Assembly (NCBI GenBank): GCA_963753615.1
Contig: CAVWCW010000006.1
Span: 62,001-126,000, forward strand
Direction of reading: 5' to 3'
DNA: 64,000 nucleotides
Source: CAVWCW01 sp963753615
GTDB taxonomy: Bacteria; Pseudomonadota; Gammaproteobacteria; Chromatiales; Chromatiaceae
Position 1 is the first letter of the stretch; every line of letters begins with the position of its first letter. Shown one piece after another: positions 63,792-64,000 of this stretch. The position numbers were made by a program, and so were the translations under genes. Under the pieces are notes generated by a model. The model was not told the origin of the DNA. It made no database searches and saw nothing but the letters and a program-made list of their open reading frames with translations.

Positions 63792-64000
63792 TTAAGCCTC
63801 TATCGTCCCGCCGGCAGCCTCGATGGCTGCGCGGGCGCCTTTGGTGACACCTAGGCCTTTCAGGGTCACGGCCTTGTCGATGCTGCCGGAGGCGATCACT
63901 TTAGCGCGGCGCACGTTGTCGGATACCAGATCGGCCGCCTGCAGGGCAGCCAGGTCGATCACGTCGGCAGACACCTTGCTCAGTTCGCTGAGCCGGATTT
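63792..64000 (-). CDS. rplO: 50S ribosomal protein L15, C-terminal part
   Basis: The last ~68 codons (LSELSKVSADVIDLAALQAA ... GVTKGARAAIEAAGGTIEA). The start lies beyond the right edge of the window. Place before secY is the standard spc-operon order. Confidence 0.95.
   Translation of the reverse strand, partial: IRLSELSKVSADVIDLAALQAADLVSDNVRRAKVIASGSIDKAVTLKGLGVTKGARAAIEAAGGTIEA

Overview
This is a GC-rich bacterial chromosome window. Gene content and order point to a gammaproteobacterium: a divergent tsaD / rpsU-yqeY-dnaG-rpoD macromolecular-synthesis locus followed by tRNA-Ile2(CAU), the distal spc/alpha ribosomal cluster (rplO-secY-rpmJ-rpsM-rpsK-rpsD-rpoA-rplQ), AroG-type DAHP synthase, CbpA/CbpM, and Rsd/AlgQ. 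A Chromatiales-like purple or colourless sulfur bacterium would fit, but nothing here fixes the genus.

Layout. 1-7.8 kb: acetate module (small DUF4212 subunit plus large Na+/solute symporter, a CRP-like/CBS/DUF294 sensor, a DnaQ-like exonuclease, acs), then an NYN/cold-shock-like RNA protein. 7.8-16.6 kb: SGNH-fold protein, gnd, a Ycf46-type AAA+ ATPase, cbpA-cbpM, an EgtB-like protein without the iron ligands, and an HD-GYP protein. 16.6-20.9 kb: accessory region with a MITE-like repeat, an A/T-rich orphan secreted protein, decayed IS91, IS30 and TnpB pieces, a VWA + membrane J-domain gene pair, and a 0.23-kb fragment of a second HD-GYP gene. 20.9-25.9 kb: divergent CPA2 antiporter and P-type ATPase. 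26.4-39.6 kb: nadC, two FKBP isomerases, thiol-redox proteins, ygiQ, aroG, a frameshifted outer-membrane protein, Sel1 and DUF4442 proteins, glcF, slt. 39.7-42.6 kb: an Rsd/AlgQ gene overlapping a large undescribed protein with a class III cyclase-like domain. 42.8-50.4 kb: secreted protein, TauE permease, NDUFA9-like SDR, lipoprotein peptidase, MidA-like methyltransferase, pteridine reductase, folK, folB, plsY. 50.4-64 kb: a MITE, tsaD, the rpsU operon, tRNA-Ile2, an EthD-like protein, a GDT1-type transporter, a SAM hydrolase-like protein and the ribosomal cluster, which runs off the right edge.

Most genes are housekeeping. The most unusual points are the rsd/cyclase-like pair, the EgtB-like protein with all three iron ligands replaced, two small mobile repeats that have become part of neighbouring genes (stop codons and a protein N-terminus), and the accessory region at 16.6-20.9 kb. 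No CRISPR array, rRNA gene or complete insertion sequence was seen. All similarity statements come from reading by eye and from memory of the families; no search was run.
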